This document shows positions 54,694-62,761 of a stretch of 64,000 bases of DNA, piece by piece. The position numbers and the translations under genes are program-made. Origin of the DNA: Schaedlerella arabinosiphila (GTDB taxonomy: Bacteria; Bacillota; Clostridia; Lachnospirales; Lachnospiraceae); contig NZ_RHJS01000002.1 in the NCBI RefSeq assembly GCF_003885045.1, positions 2,914,001-2,978,000 of the forward strand, written 5' to 3'. The notes beneath the pieces were generated by a model that was given only the letters and a program-made list of their open reading frames with translations, searched no databases and was not told where the DNA came from. Positions within the stretch are counted from its first letter, which is position 1. Each line of letters starts with the position of its first letter.

Positions 54694-55416
54694 TCATTTT
54701 TGCTTATGTGAATAGTAACCCTCTGTAATCAGTTTATACCCCAGCCCTTTCACCGTGATCAAAGATTGGGGATGGGAAGGATCGGCCTCAATCTTTTCCC
54801 GTATGCGGCGGATATGGGCCATCAGGGAATTTTCATATCCGAAAGGATTCTCTCCCCAGGCCGCTTCGCACAGGGAGTCGATGGTCACGATCCGGCCTGC
54901 GTTCCGGTACAGCGCTCCCAGGATTTCATATTCCTTTGCAGTCAATGCAATCTGTTTCCCATCCCGGACCACCTCCGCGCGGTCAAAATCAATCTCACAG
55001 TCCCGCAGCCTGACCAGATGATTTTCCCCCTGATAGCTCCGGCGGAGGATGGCTGTAATGCGGAAGATCAGTTCCTTCGGCAGAAAAGGCTTCACCACAT
55101 AATCGTCCGCCCCCAGGCCGAACCCCCGGAACTTATCCTCATCCTCGCCCCGGGCTGTCAAAAACAGAACGGGGTATTCGCCTCCCCGCTTCAATTGTTC
55201 CATCAAGGAAAATCCGTCGCCGTCGGGAAGCATCACATCCAAAACGGCCAGCTCTGGCCGGAAGCTGTCGGACAACTCCAATGCTTCCCGGACTGTCCGG
55301 GCCGCCGCGATCTGCCAAAAGCCCTCTTCCTTTAAAATCGAGATCACCATTTCCAAAAGCTCCTGCTCGTCATCCACCAGGAGGATACGTTTCTTTTTCA
55401 AATATTCCAGATCCAT
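54694..55416 (-). CDS. OmpR-family response regulator
   Basis: Two-domain regulator of 240 residues. The receiver has ILLVDDEQELL, the phosphorylated D60 in ELAVLDVMLPDGDGF and Lys in DDYVVKPFLPKEL. The C-terminal winged helix (ALYRNAGRIVTIDSLCEAAW) binds DNA. It is first in an operon with its kinase and divergent from the ABC transporter genes, whose promoter carries three phased TGTAAGG repeats that it probably binds. Confidence 0.95.
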   Translation of the reverse strand: MDLEYLKKKRILLVDDEQELLEMVISILKEEGFWQIAAARTVREALELSDSFRPELAVLDVMLPDGDGFSLMEQLKRGGEYPVLFLTARGEDEDKFRGFGLGADDYVVKPFLPKELIFRITAILRRSYQGENHLVRLRDCEIDFDRAEVVRDGKQIALTAKEYEILGALYRNAGRIVTIDSLCEAAWGENPFGYENSLMAHIRRIREKIEADPSHPQSLITVKGLGYKLITEGYYSHKQK

Positions 55417-55545
55417 AAGAACACCTTCTTTTTTATTGAGAGCACTCTATTGATATCAGCTATTCAGAGCACAGGTCGAACATCCGCCCTTTTTTTACTG
55501 ACATTATAGCACACCCGCCCTTACTTTTCCTCATGTCCCGGGAAA

Positions 55546-55600
55546 TGTAAGGTAAATGTAAGGCTGCGGGAATGTGGTTGTAAGGCTGCCCCTGTACAAT
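55546..55600 (+). promoter_or_regulatory. Promoter with three helically phased TGTAAGG repeats
   Basis: TGTAAGG occurs at 55546-55552, 55557-55563 and 55579-55585, that is 11 and 22 bases apart, on one face of the helix. A -10 element TACAAT is at 55595-55600, with only a weak -35 (TGTGGT, 55573). This fits a promoter that depends on an activator, probably the adjacent response regulator. Confidence 0.6.
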
Positions 55601-55679
55601 AAAGAGGGCGGACAGTGATGGTTCACTGCACGAACACCTGTATTGAACAAGAAAACAGTTATGAAAGGAGCAAACTGCT

Positions 55680-56435
55680 ATGTACATGATCGAAACGAAA
55701 AACCTGACCAAATCCTACGCGGATTTTACCGCCGTCGCCGGGATCAGCCTGCATATTCCCAAGGGCGCGGTCTACGGCTTCCTCGGCCCCAACGGCGCCG
55801 GCAAGTCCACCACCATGAAGATGTTTCTTGGGCTGACAGCCCCCACCGGCGGATCATTTCGGATCGGCGGGAAACAATTTCCGCGGGACCGGATGCGCAT
55901 TTTAAAGGAGACTGGTTCCTTCATTGAAGCCCCCGCATTTTACGGCAACCTGACCGGTGAGGAAAATCTGGACATTGTCCGCAGGATCTTGGGACTGCCG
56001 AAATCCGCCGTCTCCGAAGCCCTGGAGCTGGTTGGGCTGAGCGCGCACAGGCACAGGCCTGCCAGAACCTACTCCCTGGGTATGAAGCAGCGGCTGGGGC
56101 TTGCCAGCGCTTTGATCGGGAGGCCGCCGATCCTGATCCTGGATGAACCCACCAACGGGCTGGATCCGGTGGGCATCCACGAAATCCGGACGCTGATCCG
56201 ATCCCTGCCGGAACGATTCGGCTGCACCGTACTGGTGTCCTCCCATTTATTATCGGAAATCGAACTGATGGCGGACCGCATCGGCATCCTGAACCATGGG
56301 CATCTGCTGTTCGAGGGAACACTGGATGAGCTGAAATTCAATGCCGCTTCCCAGGGATTCCCCACCGATAACCTGGAAGAGACCTTCCTGGCCCTGATCG
56401 AATCGGATAACCTGCAGAGAGGAGGCGCAAGATGA
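55680..56435 (+). CDS. Lantibiotic-immunity-type ABC transporter, ATP-binding protein
   Basis: ATPase of 251 residues of the BcrA/NukF/EpiF group. Walker A is GPNGAGKSTTMK, the signature YSLGMKQRLGLA and Walker B ILILDEPTNGLDPVG; the H-loop is in VLVSSHLLSEI. AAAGGAG precedes the ATG. It overlaps the first permease gene by 4 bp. With two different permeases it would form a transporter that removes peptide antibiotics from the membrane, as in known immunity and CprABC-type systems. Confidence 0.94.
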   Translation: MYMIETKNLTKSYADFTAVAGISLHIPKGAVYGFLGPNGAGKSTTMKMFLGLTAPTGGSFRIGGKQFPRDRMRILKETGSFIEAPAFYGNLTGEENLDIVRRILGLPKSAVSEALELVGLSAHRHRPARTYSLGMKQRLGLASALIGRPPILILDEPTNGLDPVGIHEIRTLIRSLPERFGCTVLVSSHLLSEIELMADRIGILNHGHLLFEGTLDELKFNAASQGFPTDNLEETFLALIESDNLQRGGAR

Positions 56436-57151
56436 GCTTTTATCTGGAATGCAAAAAAATGAAACGGACCGGACTGGTTCCCGCGTTTTTCTGCGGCGGT
56501 CTTCTGGCGGCGGCGGTTCCCGTCCTCAATATGGCCTTCCGTTCCGAAATGTATCTGGGGCTGGATGCCCCGCCCATCCAGATCCTGATGGAGGCCAACT
56601 GGCAGATGATGTCCATGCTCAACATCCTGCTGGTCACTGCGGGGGCATGCCTGATGTACCACACGGAATACGCGGACAACGCCATCCAGCGGATCTGCAC
56701 CCTTCCGGCAAAAGAAAGCCGGCTGTTTTTCGGCAAATCCGCTTTCCTGTTTTTGATGTGCGCCGTCATTCTGGCCGTCGAAGCCGCCGGTATGGCGTTC
56801 TGTATCTTTCATTGGTTCGGGCACTTTGGAGGACTTTGGAGTGTTTTTAAAAGCTTCGGATATGCGTTTCTTCTGATGCTCCCCGCGGTCTTCGGCTCCC
56901 TCTGGATCGCCTCGGCCTGCCGGAATCTGTGGGTGTCGCTGGGGATCAGCGTGGTCTGTATCTTTACGGCCACCCTGCTGCCTGTGAAAAACTTTGCCTT
57001 ATCGCTGTTTTTCTTTGCCATGCCCTTTCAGATCCTTGCGGATACTCCTCCGCAGGCTGCCCGCCGTTTTATGATCGCGGCTGTGGCCGAGCTGCTGGTC
57101 ATTGCCGCCGGGGAACTTATTTTTCTAAAGCTAAGGAGGTCTTTCACATGA
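56432..57151 (+). CDS. Lantibiotic-immunity-type ABC permease (MutE/EpiE-like)
   Basis: Membrane protein of 239 residues with about six helices (TGLVPAFFCGGLLAAAVPVL; MLNILLVTAGACLMYH; FLFLMCAVILAVEAAGMAF). The start overlaps the ATPase gene by ATGA and its end overlaps the second permease gene in the same way, so the three are coupled. The sequence fits the short MutE/EpiE-like permeases. Confidence 0.88.
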   Translation: MSFYLECKKMKRTGLVPAFFCGGLLAAAVPVLNMAFRSEMYLGLDAPPIQILMEANWQMMSMLNILLVTAGACLMYHTEYADNAIQRICTLPAKESRLFFGKSAFLFLMCAVILAVEAAGMAFCIFHWFGHFGGLWSVFKSFGYAFLLMLPAVFGSLWIASACRNLWVSLGISVVCIFTATLLPVKNFALSLFFFAMPFQILADTPPQAARRFMIAAVAELLVIAAGELIFLKLRRSFT

Positions 57152-57912
57152 ACTTTTTTTCACTCATCCGCATCGAAGCGAAAAAGCTGCGGCGCTCCAA
57201 AATCCTGTGGTTCCTGGCGGCCGCCGCCTTCCTGCTCTGGCTGCCCTCCGTCCTGAACTCCCATCTGAACTTCGAGATGCAGGCGGAAGGAATTTCCCCG
57301 GAGCACAATTTCCTGATCCAGGGCCTTTTGGGAATGTCCTGGTTCCTGTTTCCGGCCGGTATGGTGGTGAGTACGGTCCTGCTGAATCTGACAGAAGAAA
57401 TGAATCACGGCATCCTGAAAATGCTGGCCCTGCCGGTCCGTCCGGCCCGGCTGTGCCTGGCAAAATTTGTGATCCTGGCGGTTCTGGCGGCGATCCAGAT
57501 CCTGATCTCTGTGGGAATGTATTACGCAGGCGGAGCTATCGCTTCCTATACCCAGGATTATCCGCTGCTTCTGCCGCCCCTGTTCGTACTGAGGGAAGCA
57601 GGGCTGATCTATCTGGCCGCGATCCCGATGCTTTCGATTTTCTGGCTTCTGTCCGTCTGCATTCGGACGCCGATTTTTTCCATCGGAGTCGGGCTTGCTT
57701 CCATCGTCCCCTCTGTGCTGATCATCAACACAAAGGCGTGGTTCGTGTATCCCTGTTCCTATCCGCTCTTTGTGATCACGGCGGAATATGGAAAGCTGGC
57801 CGCCAATCTGAATACAGCGCCGGTGGAGCTTGTTCCGTGGCTTCCCGCCGCGGCCGGGATCACGCTCCTCTGTTTATTCATTTCCTGCCTTTGTTTCGGA
57901 CGGGGCAGGTAA
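57148..57912 (+). CDS. Lantibiotic-immunity-type ABC permease (MutG/EpiG-like)
   Basis: Second permease, 254 residues, with about six helices (ILWFLAAAAFLLWLPSVLNS; FVILAVLAAIQILISVGMYY; TPIFSIGVGLASIVPSVLII). The ATG at 57148 follows AAGGAGG and overlaps the previous stop by 4 bp; a longer open frame upstream is only a shadow of the first permease. Two unlike permeases with one ATPase is the pattern of lantibiotic immunity transporters. Confidence 0.9.
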   Translation: MNFFSLIRIEAKKLRRSKILWFLAAAAFLLWLPSVLNSHLNFEMQAEGISPEHNFLIQGLLGMSWFLFPAGMVVSTVLLNLTEEMNHGILKMLALPVRPARLCLAKFVILAVLAAIQILISVGMYYAGGAIASYTQDYPLLLPPLFVLREAGLIYLAAIPMLSIFWLLSVCIRTPIFSIGVGLASIVPSVLIINTKAWFVYPCSYPLFVITAEYGKLAANLNTAPVELVPWLPAAAGITLLCLFISCLCFGRGR

Positions 57913-57987
57913 GGGAAGCTATAGAAAACATAATAAAACAGGCGATCTGTTTTCAGATCAGCTGCCTGGAACTGAAAGGAGATTTTT

Positions 57988-58263
57988 ATGAAAGAGAAAA
58001 TTTTAACCGCTGTCAGTACCCTGATGATCTTTATACCCTGGACGATCCTGCCGCTTCGGACCTTTGACTGGGCGCTGGAATCCCCTGCGGCAGAAATCAT
58101 GATCTCCTGCTATGCGGGATTCATGATCTTTGGCGGGCTGTTTACGATTCTTTCTTATATGAAAGCAAGAGCGCGGAACAACCTGATGAAGGTATGCCTT
58201 GTGATCCATGGGCTGTATCTGGCAGGCGGGATTGCCGTGGTGGCTATGATGTTTTTATCATAA
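57988..58263 (+). CDS. Small membrane protein of unknown function
   Basis: Protein of 91 residues with three predicted helices (ILTAVSTLMIFIPWTILPL; EIMISCYAGFMIFGGLFTIL; VCLVIHGLYLAGGIAVVAMM). GAAAGGAG precedes the ATG. It lies 75 bp after the second permease gene and is probably made with the ABC genes. I do not recognise it; an accessory role in peptide resistance is only a guess. Confidence 0.75.
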   Translation: MKEKILTAVSTLMIFIPWTILPLRTFDWALESPAAEIMISCYAGFMIFGGLFTILSYMKARARNNLMKVCLVIHGLYLAGGIAVVAMMFLS

Positions 58264-58561
58264 AACGATTCTCGGTGCCTTGCACATTGCTGCAAGGCAT
58301 TCGGGCGGTAAAGCAGCGGTATCGTACACTTGCTGCACGGCATCCGGCCACAGTGATGGAGCGGCATCCAGCCCCCGGCCGACCTTCGGGCCGCTATCTG
58401 ATCCGGGGATTTACCCACCGCGATATCCGAGAAAGCCTCTAGAACAAAAGTGCGCTTCGCACACTCCCGCGTTGTTACATTTTTAGCAGCGCAGCTTTTG
58501 TTCCGCGCGCGTAGCTGCGCATCCCCCGGAGGGTTTTTGTTCTATAGGAAAATTCGGAGAA
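58264..58561. other. Non-coding region with short repeats and palindromes
   Basis: No gene is seen. It holds two related copies of a 19-20 base sequence (TGCTGCAAGGCATTCGGGC at 58288, TGCTGCACGGCATCCGGCCA at 58331) and an inverted repeat, GAACAAAAG (58442-58450) with CTTTTGTTC (58495-58503), whose arms extend with TGCGC/GCGCA. Confidence 0.6.
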
Positions 58562-58565
58562 GTTT

Positions 58566-60467
58566 GGTAAGTAGGTAAGTCCCTTGCGGGGCTTACCCCT
58601 CTCAGAACCGGACGTGCAGCTTTCCCGCATCCGGCTCCCTGCAAAGCTAATACATCTACAACTATCCGTATATACTGACATAGATACGTGGTCGGACGAG
58701 TGGGAATTGTCTCATCAATTCCTTATATCCTTCCTTTGTATAGCTTCTTCTCTGGCTTCTTCTATTCAGCCAGTAGAATAACCGGAACCATACTACATTA
58801 TAGAATGAGTTCAGGCTTCTTGAATTGTCAGTAATTCCGTAGTAATGATAGTAACCAGTTAAGATTTCATTCAGCTTCTTTACTATCTGGTTTATGCGTA
58901 GAAATCTCATATCTCTTATCGTAGCATTTATTTCCTTGCTTTTCTTTGCTAGCTTTTTCTTACTGGTCTTCCTCTTCACTCTGAACTTTCCCGTTCTTCC
59001 ATGCGAACAGTAATGCGTGAATCCGAGGAATGTAAAGGTCTCCGGTTTCCCGTCTCCACGTTCTTTCCGGTTCCTTTCTGCAAATCGGCCGAATTCTATC
59101 AGCCTCGTCTTTTTCTCCTCCATTTCCAGTCCAAAGTGCATCATTCTGCGCTTTAAATATTCATAGAACATCTCTGCGTCTGTTTTGTATTGAAAGCAGA
59201 CTACAAAATCATCCGCATATACCACCAGCCCTGCGTACCCTTTCATGATCGGCTGCATTTTCTCCTTGAACCACCACACCAGTACATAGTGCATATATAT
59301 GTTTGCGATTACTGGTGAGCAGACCGAACCCTGTCCGGCTCCTTCCTCTGTCTCTTCATATCTGTAATCTTCCATGATTCCGGCTTTTAACATCCGGCGT
59401 ACCAGCCTGATGATATTTGGGTCTTTAATTCTTGATTCTATGAACTTTATTATCCATTCATGGTCCAAGTGGTCGAAAAATCCTTTTACATCCGCATCCA
59501 ATACCCAGTTTGTCTTTTCTTTTTCCAGCATTCCGTTCAGCTTTCTTAATGCCTTATGACAGCTTCTCCCTGGTCGGAATCCCATCATTTCATCATAGAA
59601 ATGTGGTTCGAACACTGCTTCCAGTACTCGTCTCAATGCTTCCTGCACCAGTTTGTCTTCATAGCAATAGATACTGAGCGGCCGTGTCTTTCCGTTTTCT
59701 TTCGGTATCTCCACTCTTTTTGCTGGCTTGGGCTTGTATGCTTTCTTCTTAAGCTTTTCCTCTAATTCTTCCAGATTTTCCTCCAGCCTTGCCCCGTATT
59801 CCTCTTTGGTTATCCCATCGGTTCCTACTGCTTTCTTTCCGTCCATTTCCTTGTGGCACTCTTTTAATAATTCCTTATTTATCAAATGCCCTATGGACGT
59901 AAATACCATGTCTGGATGTTCGCCTGATAGTTGTGATATTCTCGCCAATTTCGTTTCCATAGCTCCTCCTGTCTCTGCGTACAGTCTATGTTTCCTCCTT
60001 GATATGACTTTGCATGGCTAGCCTGCGAGGACAGGCATTTCTCGACTTCCACTGTATGTTTTACCGTGTACTATTCGGCCATCCGACTTCTGCTGGCCAT
60101 TTGCGGTTCTCCCTTCGACAGTTGTTCCGCATACCTGATGTACGCAACTCATCTGGAACCAGACAGACCTCCTCCAGTTGACTTGAAATCCTTGATTGCA
60201 TGACCAACCTCAAAACTCCGGGGAAGCAACTGTATTCTCGCTCTTAGTGACTACAGTTATGTTGCTTTCAGTGTATAGGAGCACCTCTGCCTTCCCACTT
60301 TCATTTTCATATCGAAGCTATGTGCAGTTATGCCCTGCAATCTCGCTGTCTACGCTTAGCAGACAGCATCTCTGCTGTCCACCCAAGACTCGCTTGGTGC
60401 GGTATAGCTTGTACCTTACACCGTAGGACTTTCACCCACCGAATTCCAAGCCCTTAGCTGGGCGCAC
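58566..60467 (-). mobile_element. Group II intron (probable bacterial class C)
   Basis: On the minus strand the intron begins at 60467 with GTGCGCCCAGC, a typical 5' end. It contains a maturase gene (58662-59960), domain V at about 58605-58637 (GAGCCGGATGCGG, loop GAAA, CTGCACGTCCGGTTC) and a domain VI-like stem ending near 58566. The 3' boundary is uncertain by several bases. Directly upstream of the 5' end is a terminator hairpin followed by T-run, the usual target of class C introns. Confidence 0.85.
58662..59960 (-). CDS. ltrA: Group II intron reverse transcriptase/maturase
   Basis: Intron-encoded protein of 432 residues. The reverse transcriptase has KAVGTDGIT, ADVKGFFDHLDHEW, GAGQGSVCSPVIANIYMHY and the catalytic VVYADDFVVCF. 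The maturase (X) domain follows (TFLGFTHYCSH; NEILTGYYHYYG). There is no HNH endonuclease at the end, as in class C introns, which use replication forks or single-stranded DNA for retrohoming. The frame is intact, so the element may still move. Confidence 0.95.
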   Translation of the reverse strand: METKLARISQLSGEHPDMVFTSIGHLINKELLKECHKEMDGKKAVGTDGITKEEYGARLEENLEELEEKLKKKAYKPKPAKRVEIPKENGKTRPLSIYCYEDKLVQEALRRVLEAVFEPHFYDEMMGFRPGRSCHKALRKLNGMLEKEKTNWVLDADVKGFFDHLDHEWIIKFIESRIKDPNIIRLVRRMLKAGIMEDYRYEETEEGAGQGSVCSPVIANIYMHYVLVWWFKEKMQPIMKGYAGLVVYADDFVVCFQYKTDAEMFYEYLKRRMMHFGLEMEEKKTRLIEFGRFAERNRKERGDGKPETFTFLGFTHYCSHGRTGKFRVKRKTSKKKLAKKSKEINATIRDMRFLRINQIVKKLNEILTGYYHYYGITDNSRSLNSFYNVVWFRLFYWLNRRSQRRSYTKEGYKELMRQFPLVRPRIYVSIYG

Positions 60468-60475
60468 CCTATAGA

Positions 60476-60507
60476 ATAAAAAAGGGGCTGTCTGTACAGT
60501 CCTTTTT
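60476..60507. terminator. Bidirectional terminator next to the intron insertion site
   Basis: GGGCTGT-CTGT-ACAGTCC forms a 7-bp stem (one G-U pair) with a 4-base loop, flanked by TTTTT on the plus strand and TTTTTT on the minus strand. The intron starts about 9 bases downstream on the minus strand. Confidence 0.65.
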
Positions 60508-60514
60508 GCTACTT

Positions 60515-60609
60515 TATGTTGAAAAATATCACATATCTAAGAAAGCGGTTGCTGCTATGGCTGGTGTAGAAACAAAAGACATTGAAAGACTTTTATTAAA
60601 CACGCAGTA
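60515..60609 (+). pseudogene. Short helix-turn-helix-like remnant
   Basis: One frame reads YVEKYHISKKAVAAMAGVET then KDIERLLLNTQ and a stop, like the end of a small helix-turn-helix protein. No start codon or ribosome binding site is present. It is a weak call. Nothing else is seen between the terminator and the Nudix gene. Confidence 0.3.
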
Positions 60610-60732
60610 GGTTTGCTGTAATATTCAAATAAAAAGAGTTTGGGCAAGTTTTCCTCAATCTTTGTATCTTCCGCAAAAACGAATGAGTTCCGTAAATATC
60701 CACCCTTTAATTTGGCTTACCACAAATTATGC

Positions 60733-61191
60733 TCATAATCTATGAATATTGTATACTTGCTCAACCGCCCAGATTTGATGAGGTAAAAATAATTTTTCTT
60801 TGATTTGCTCAAAAGTCAACCACACCAAATAGTGGTCAGGTTCAGTTGGTTCTGATACAATATCTCCAATTTCCATGTAATAGAAATAGCCGACACCATG
60901 AAAATCTGTTTTTGTTTGTTCTATCAAATGATAATAATCACCTTTGCATACAAGCTCTTTTGGCATTACAGAAAGGCCGGCTTCTTCCAATGTTTCTCTA
61001 ATAATACAATCAATATGACTTTCATTGTTTTCAATACCGCCGCCAAGCAAAAAGTAACCTTTTTCTCCATTATACAAATGGGTCATTGCGACAGGTATTT
61101 TATCATCATACGAAAAACCAATACCATATGCACCAGTTCGTTCCTTGTATATCGTATTAGACTTTTTTATGCCAAACGTTTTTTCTAACAA
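60733..61191 (-). CDS. Nudix hydrolase
   Basis: Protein of 152 residues with a complete Nudix box: G-G-I-E-N-N-E, then seven residues, then RETLEEAGL. It would hydrolyse a nucleoside diphosphate linked to another group; the substrate is unknown. A+T-rich compared with its neighbours, which suggests a separate origin. It stands alone. Confidence 0.92.
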   Translation of the reverse strand: MLEKTFGIKKSNTIYKERTGAYGIGFSYDDKIPVAMTHLYNGEKGYFLLGGGIENNESHIDCIIRETLEEAGLSVMPKELVCKGDYYHLIEQTKTDFHGVGYFYYMEIGDIVSEPTEPDHYLVWLTFEQIKEKLFLPHQIWAVEQVYNIHRL

Positions 61192-61296
61192 AACAGCACC
61201 CTCCTGTTATTATTCCTAATAGAATACCACAATCACATTTATGTTTCTTTGTTCATCTGCATCTGGTAAATGAGTGCAGCAGTCTCTCCTGCCTTT

Positions 61297-62118
61297 TTAT
61301 AACAAAATTTGATCCCCGGAATGCATGTACCCAAGCTGCTCCCCCATGATCTCCCGCATCATCTGAAAAGCCGCATTCCCGGTGCAGTGCCCGGTATAGA
61401 ACCGTGTCCCCATCCCCCGGAGCTCCTTTGCCGCATCCCGGATCAGTTCCCTCTCATCTGCTTCATACCCGGTCTGTTTCATCATGTGGAAACCGCTGAT
61501 CACAACATCCGGATCGCCCCCATACAGTTCCCGGAAGCGGTCCAGAATATTCAGGATTCCGTTATGCGCACACCCGGAGACCAGAACCTTCTTCCCCTCT
61601 GCCTCCGCCACGATGTACTGCTCATGGTCAAAGGAATCCTGCCGGAAACCCTCCTCTGTTTTTCGTTTCAGAGTCAGGTTGCTTTTCGGCCATTTCCTCC
61701 TGCCCGTCACGCCGGAAAAAACGGAGATCTCCCTGTCAATCCTGCATCCGTCCTCCAAAAGGACAACCTGGGGCAGTTTGGGGATTCTCTGATCAATGCC
61801 GATATATTTTTCCCGGCCGTCCTTCAAATTGTAATAGTCATGCAAGGCCCGGGCATGTATATAGATCTTCGCATCTTGGTTCCTCTCTGCAAAGGACAGG
61901 ATTCCGCCGGAATGGTCATAGTGGCCGTGGCTCAAAAATACGAGATCAATACCGTTCAGATCCACCCCCAGCCTCGCGGCATTCTCCCACGTCTTTTCAG
62001 AGGCCCCCGTATCCACAAGAAGCCGATGCCCCGGCGTCTCTATATAGACGCTGAATCCATGCTCCGCATATACGTCGTTTTTTCCGGTCGTATCTTCCAT
62101 TAAATTGATGATTTTCAT
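61297..62118 (-). CDS. Metallo-beta-lactamase-fold hydrolase (COG1237 type)
   Basis: Protein of 273 residues. The metal site is SHGHYDHSGG (H64, H66, D68, H69), with further ligands in VSGCAHNGI and the closing FYTGHCTGN. This pattern fits the dihydropterin-phosphate-synthase-like MBL group. The gene starts 4 bp inside the end of the DUF1810 gene (ATGA overlap), so the two are coupled. Its last codons are duplicated at 53178-53205. Confidence 0.92.
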   Translation of the reverse strand: MKIINLMEDTTGKNDVYAEHGFSVYIETPGHRLLVDTGASEKTWENAARLGVDLNGIDLVFLSHGHYDHSGGILSFAERNQDAKIYIHARALHDYYNLKDGREKYIGIDQRIPKLPQVVLLEDGCRIDREISVFSGVTGRRKWPKSNLTLKRKTEEGFRQDSFDHEQYIVAEAEGKKVLVSGCAHNGILNILDRFRELYGGDPDVVISGFHMMKQTGYEADERELIRDAAKELRGMGTRFYTGHCTGNAAFQMMREIMGEQLGYMHSGDQILL

Positions 62119-62576
62119 AAGCTCCGCCTTCCTGCCCCTTGATCCGCCTGCCCGTTCTCTTTTTTCAGAAAATCCAGAGTAAGCATATCCCTCTCCCCGG
62201 CAAAAAATTTGTCCAGCACCCGGCCGAATACCGGCTCATCGCTGACCGTCTCGAATAAGGTCATGGAGGATTTCAGCTTCATGTCGTCCGGACTGCCAAA
62301 CACCTCCCTGGCATTACTTGATTTCAGCCGGAGCAGTTCCTTGGAAATCTCCAGAAGCCTGCTGCCAAGAACCGGATGGGCCATATACGCCTTTGCCTCC
62401 GCCTGATCCCGAACCGCATAATATTGTGCGGTGGGACTGTGTCCCAGTCCCTGGATCTGCGGAAAAATGTACCACATCCAATGACTCCTCTTCCGCCCGT
62501 TTTGGATCTCCTGCAGAGCCTGTCCGTAAGACTGTTCCTGTGCTTTTACAAATCGTTCTAAACCTTCGCCCTTCAT
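62115..62576 (-). CDS. DUF1810 family protein
   Basis: Protein of 153 residues, close to the N-terminal domain of the fusion protein at 51747-52799 (for example GLERFVKAQEQSYGQALQEI and DDMKLKSSMTLFE). The ATG at 62576 follows GGGAGGCGG; the open frame upstream is not supported. DUF1810 proteins have no firmly known role, though the family is linked with calpastatin-like names in some databases. It overlaps the MBL-fold gene by 4 bp. Confidence 0.9.
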   Translation of the reverse strand: MKGEGLERFVKAQEQSYGQALQEIQNGRKRSHWMWYIFPQIQGLGHSPTAQYYAVRDQAEAKAYMAHPVLGSRLLEISKELLRLKSSNAREVFGSPDDMKLKSSMTLFETVSDEPVFGRVLDKFFAGERDMLTLDFLKKENGQADQGAGRRSL

Positions 62577-62761
62577 GAAGCCGCCTCCCTTTTCTGATAC
62601 TGTATCTTTACGAAGCCTGTCTGAAAAAAACAAACCGCCTTTTCGCTGCTCATCCTTTTTTGAAAATGCAGATACATGACCTGCCCGCGCATCCCATATA
62701 CAGTTTATTATATCATACATCCTCTTGGACTGGCCTTCTTTTTTTCTCATTTCAGATCATT

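Noticed and set aside
56929..57147. An N-terminal extension of the second ABC permease
   Set aside because: The extension is the first permease gene read in another frame; AAGGAGG before 57148 and the 4-bp overlap fix the start.
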